Shown here piece after piece: positions 29,398 through 30,779 of a stretch of 30,779 nt of DNA. This DNA is from Bacteroidota bacterium. GTDB taxonomy: Bacteria; Bacteroidota; Bacteroidia; Flavobacteriales; Flavobacteriaceae. Positions within the stretch are counted from its first letter, which is position 1. Every line of letters begins with the position of its first letter. A program made the position numbers and the translations under genes. The notes under the pieces were generated by a model. The model was not told the origin of the DNA, searched no databases, and worked only from the letters and a program-made list of their open reading frames with translations. The stretch covers positions 1 to 30,779 of the forward strand of contig JAEWLN010000003.1 of assembly GCA_023457535.1 (NCBI GenBank), read 5' to 3'.

Positions 29398-30779
29398 ATG
29401 AAAACAACGCTACTTTTAGCAGTCTGTTTGGCTGGATTTTCGGCCAGCGGACAGGTTGGAGTGGGAACAACCACGCCCAATGCCCAACTCGACGTGCGCG
29501 CCACCAACGCAGCCGCACCCACCAACACGGACGGTTTGCTGATTCCAAAAATCAACACCTTTCCAGCGGTGAACCCCACAGCAGTCCAACAAGGCATGCT
29601 CGTTTACCTGACCACGACGGTCGGGTTGCGCACACCGGGTTTTTACTATTGGAATTTCCCGACGCTGAGCTGGATCGGGCTGGCGGCGGCCGGCAGTGGC
29701 TGGCTTACAACGGGAAATGCGGGTCTGGCTTCCGGAACCAATTTTATGGGCACTACAGACAATATATCGGTGGCTTTCCGATCGAACAACACCGAAAGGA
29801 TGCGCCTGCTCAACACCGGAAATTTTGTCGTCAACAACACCACGGCCAACGCCGCCGACGTTTTCTCGGCCTATGCCACGGGGACCAATTTTGCGGTAAA
29901 CGGCTACGCCACAGGTATGGCTGCCGGCGGGTACTTCCAAAACACCGCAACAGGCCCTTCCATGATGGGAGTCAAAACCGGGACAACAGGACCGGCTGGT
30001 TATTTTACCACTTACATCACGGCCAATAATTCGCCCACAGTAGATATTTTCAACCAAACCGGTACATCGGCGGCCCTCAGCATACGAACCGACCCTGCGA
30101 GCGCAACAGCTGACGGCATCGAACTCGACATCAACGGTGCGGCTGCCAAACGCGGCATCGATATGTACATCGACCCTGTTGTGTCCGGATTGGGCGTGGC
30201 GGTATTCCACGATGGCACCAACCGCGTGATGAACCTGCAACAGCAAAATGCGGCAAACACCCAACCGGCGCTGTTCGTCAATGCAGCAGGCAATACCGCG
30301 CGCGTCATCAATGCCCAGAACATCTCCACTACCCATAACGCGCAAGTAGGGTTCTTCTCGCAATTGTCCACCGGACTAGGCTTTCCGGCATACCAAAACG
30401 CAGCATCGGTCTGGGGCCAGAGCAATGGTATCCGCAGCGGCATTTTCCTTGCCGGTGGCGCCAGTGCCAACACAACGGTTCTGGAAGCCGGCTATTCGGG
30501 AGTACTCGGCAACTATGATGGCGTGGGCGTTTACGGTACTTTTGCGCCTGCAGTCGGTTATGGGTATGGCGTGGTAGGCGAAGGCAACTGGTACGGCGTA
30601 TTCTCTTTAGGAGATACCGGTGCCACGGGCCTTAAAGCGTTCCAGATCGACCATCCGCTGGATCCGGAAAACAAGTATCTGAAACACTATTCGATGGAAT
30701 CACCTGAAGTCCTCAACGTGTACCGCGGCAATGTGATACTGGATGCACACGGCGAAGGCACGGTCGAATTGCCGTCTTA
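29398..30779 (+). CDS. Large secreted structural protein, 3' end outside the window
   Basis: The gene is open from the ATG at 29398 to the window edge (460 codons). It starts with a signal peptide (MKTTLLLAVCLAGFSASGQ) followed by VGVGTTTPNAQLDVRATNAAAP, the N-terminus typical of Bacteroidota structural proteins that resemble phage tail-fibre proteins. The middle is a low-complexity Gly/Ala/Thr-rich beta-structured region. The visible end (FQIDHPLDPENKYLKHYSMESPEVLN) matches a domain I know from such proteins, in which ENKYL-HYSMES-PEVLNVYRGN is a signature. No sorting signal can be seen because the end is missing. It is divergent from the ABC ATPase across a 154-base AT-rich gap with no clear -7 box. 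Confidence 0.85.
   Translation, partial: MKTTLLLAVCLAGFSASGQVGVGTTTPNAQLDVRATNAAAPTNTDGLLIPKINTFPAVNPTAVQQGMLVYLTTTVGLRTPGFYYWNFPTLSWIGLAAAGSGWLTTGNAGLASGTNFMGTTDNISVAFRSNNTERMRLLNTGNFVVNNTTANAADVFSAYATGTNFAVNGYATGMAAGGYFQNTATGPSMMGVKTGTTGPAGYFTTYITANNSPTVDIFNQTGTSAALSIRTDPASATADGIELDINGAAAKRGIDMYIDPVVSGLGVAVFHDGTNRVMNLQQQNAANTQPALFVNAAGNTARVINAQNISTTHNAQVGFFSQLSTGLGFPAYQNAASVWGQSNGIRSGIFLAGGASANTTVLEAGYSGVLGNYDGVGVYGTFAPAVGYGYGVVGEGNWYGVFSLGDTGATGLKAFQIDHPLDPENKYLKHYSMESPEVLNVYRGNVILDAHGEGTVELPS

Noticed and set aside
29416..30363. 315-codon open frame on the minus strand opposite the partial structural gene
   Set aside because: The plus strand has a signal peptide, a known N-terminal pattern and a known C-terminal domain. 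The minus frame is Arg/Cys/Gly-rich with no domain.

Overview
The window looks like the chromosome of a member of the Flavobacteriaceae (Bacteroidota). The evidence is threefold. Secreted proteins carry C-terminal sorting domains of the type IX secretion system, of both type A and type B. There are two SusC/FecA-style outer-membrane receptors. Many genes are preceded by the Bacteroidota -7 promoter box TANNTTTG. Codon use favours G/C-ending codons and the DNA is roughly half G+C by eye, which is high for Flavobacterium-like genomes, so a moderately GC-rich lineage is likely. No phage, insertion sequence, CRISPR array, tRNA or rRNA gene was found.

Left part (1-5777). The 5' end of a purine nucleoside phosphorylase gene and lpxK lie on the minus strand and flank a decayed T9SS surface-protein gene with two frameshifts. 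Divergent from lpxK is a compact plus-strand operon of a small secreted protein, a Nif3-like metal protein and a coiled-coil 'zinc-ribbon' protein that has lost its zinc ligands. An alpha/beta hydrolase follows, with its start codon directly after a terminator.

Middle left (5778-9841). A 454-base gap holds two related ~110-bp elements with terminal inverted repeats. Then come rluF (pseudouridine synthase with a repetitive basic tail), a bidirectional terminator, and folD and ffh on the minus strand, separated by a 17-bp inverted repeat.

Centre (9842-16882). A LamG lipoprotein gene diverges from a sigma (ECF), anti-sigma (FecR) and TonB-dependent receptor operon. The receptor has an STN signalling domain, so this looks like a cell-surface signalling system that senses an unknown ligand. 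It abuts argS convergently with no spacer.

Right (17144-25847). A 1537-residue adhesin-like protein has a choice-of-anchor-L N-terminus, nine ~72-residue repeats and a type B T9SS signal. A second TonB-dependent-receptor family protein follows. Next is a small arsenic-type operon: arsR, a DUF6428-like cysteine-rich protein, an overlapping 44-codon membrane microprotein, and an arsenate reductase with all catalytic residues. No arsenite pump is present. The operon ends in a hairpin that lies inside the arsC reading frame and can also stop transcription from the opposing fabH.

Far right (25851-30779). FabH-type ketoacyl synthase, a T9SS protein with Asp-box repeats, and an orphan ABC ATPase lie on the minus strand. 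Divergent from them is a large secreted protein cut by the window edge.
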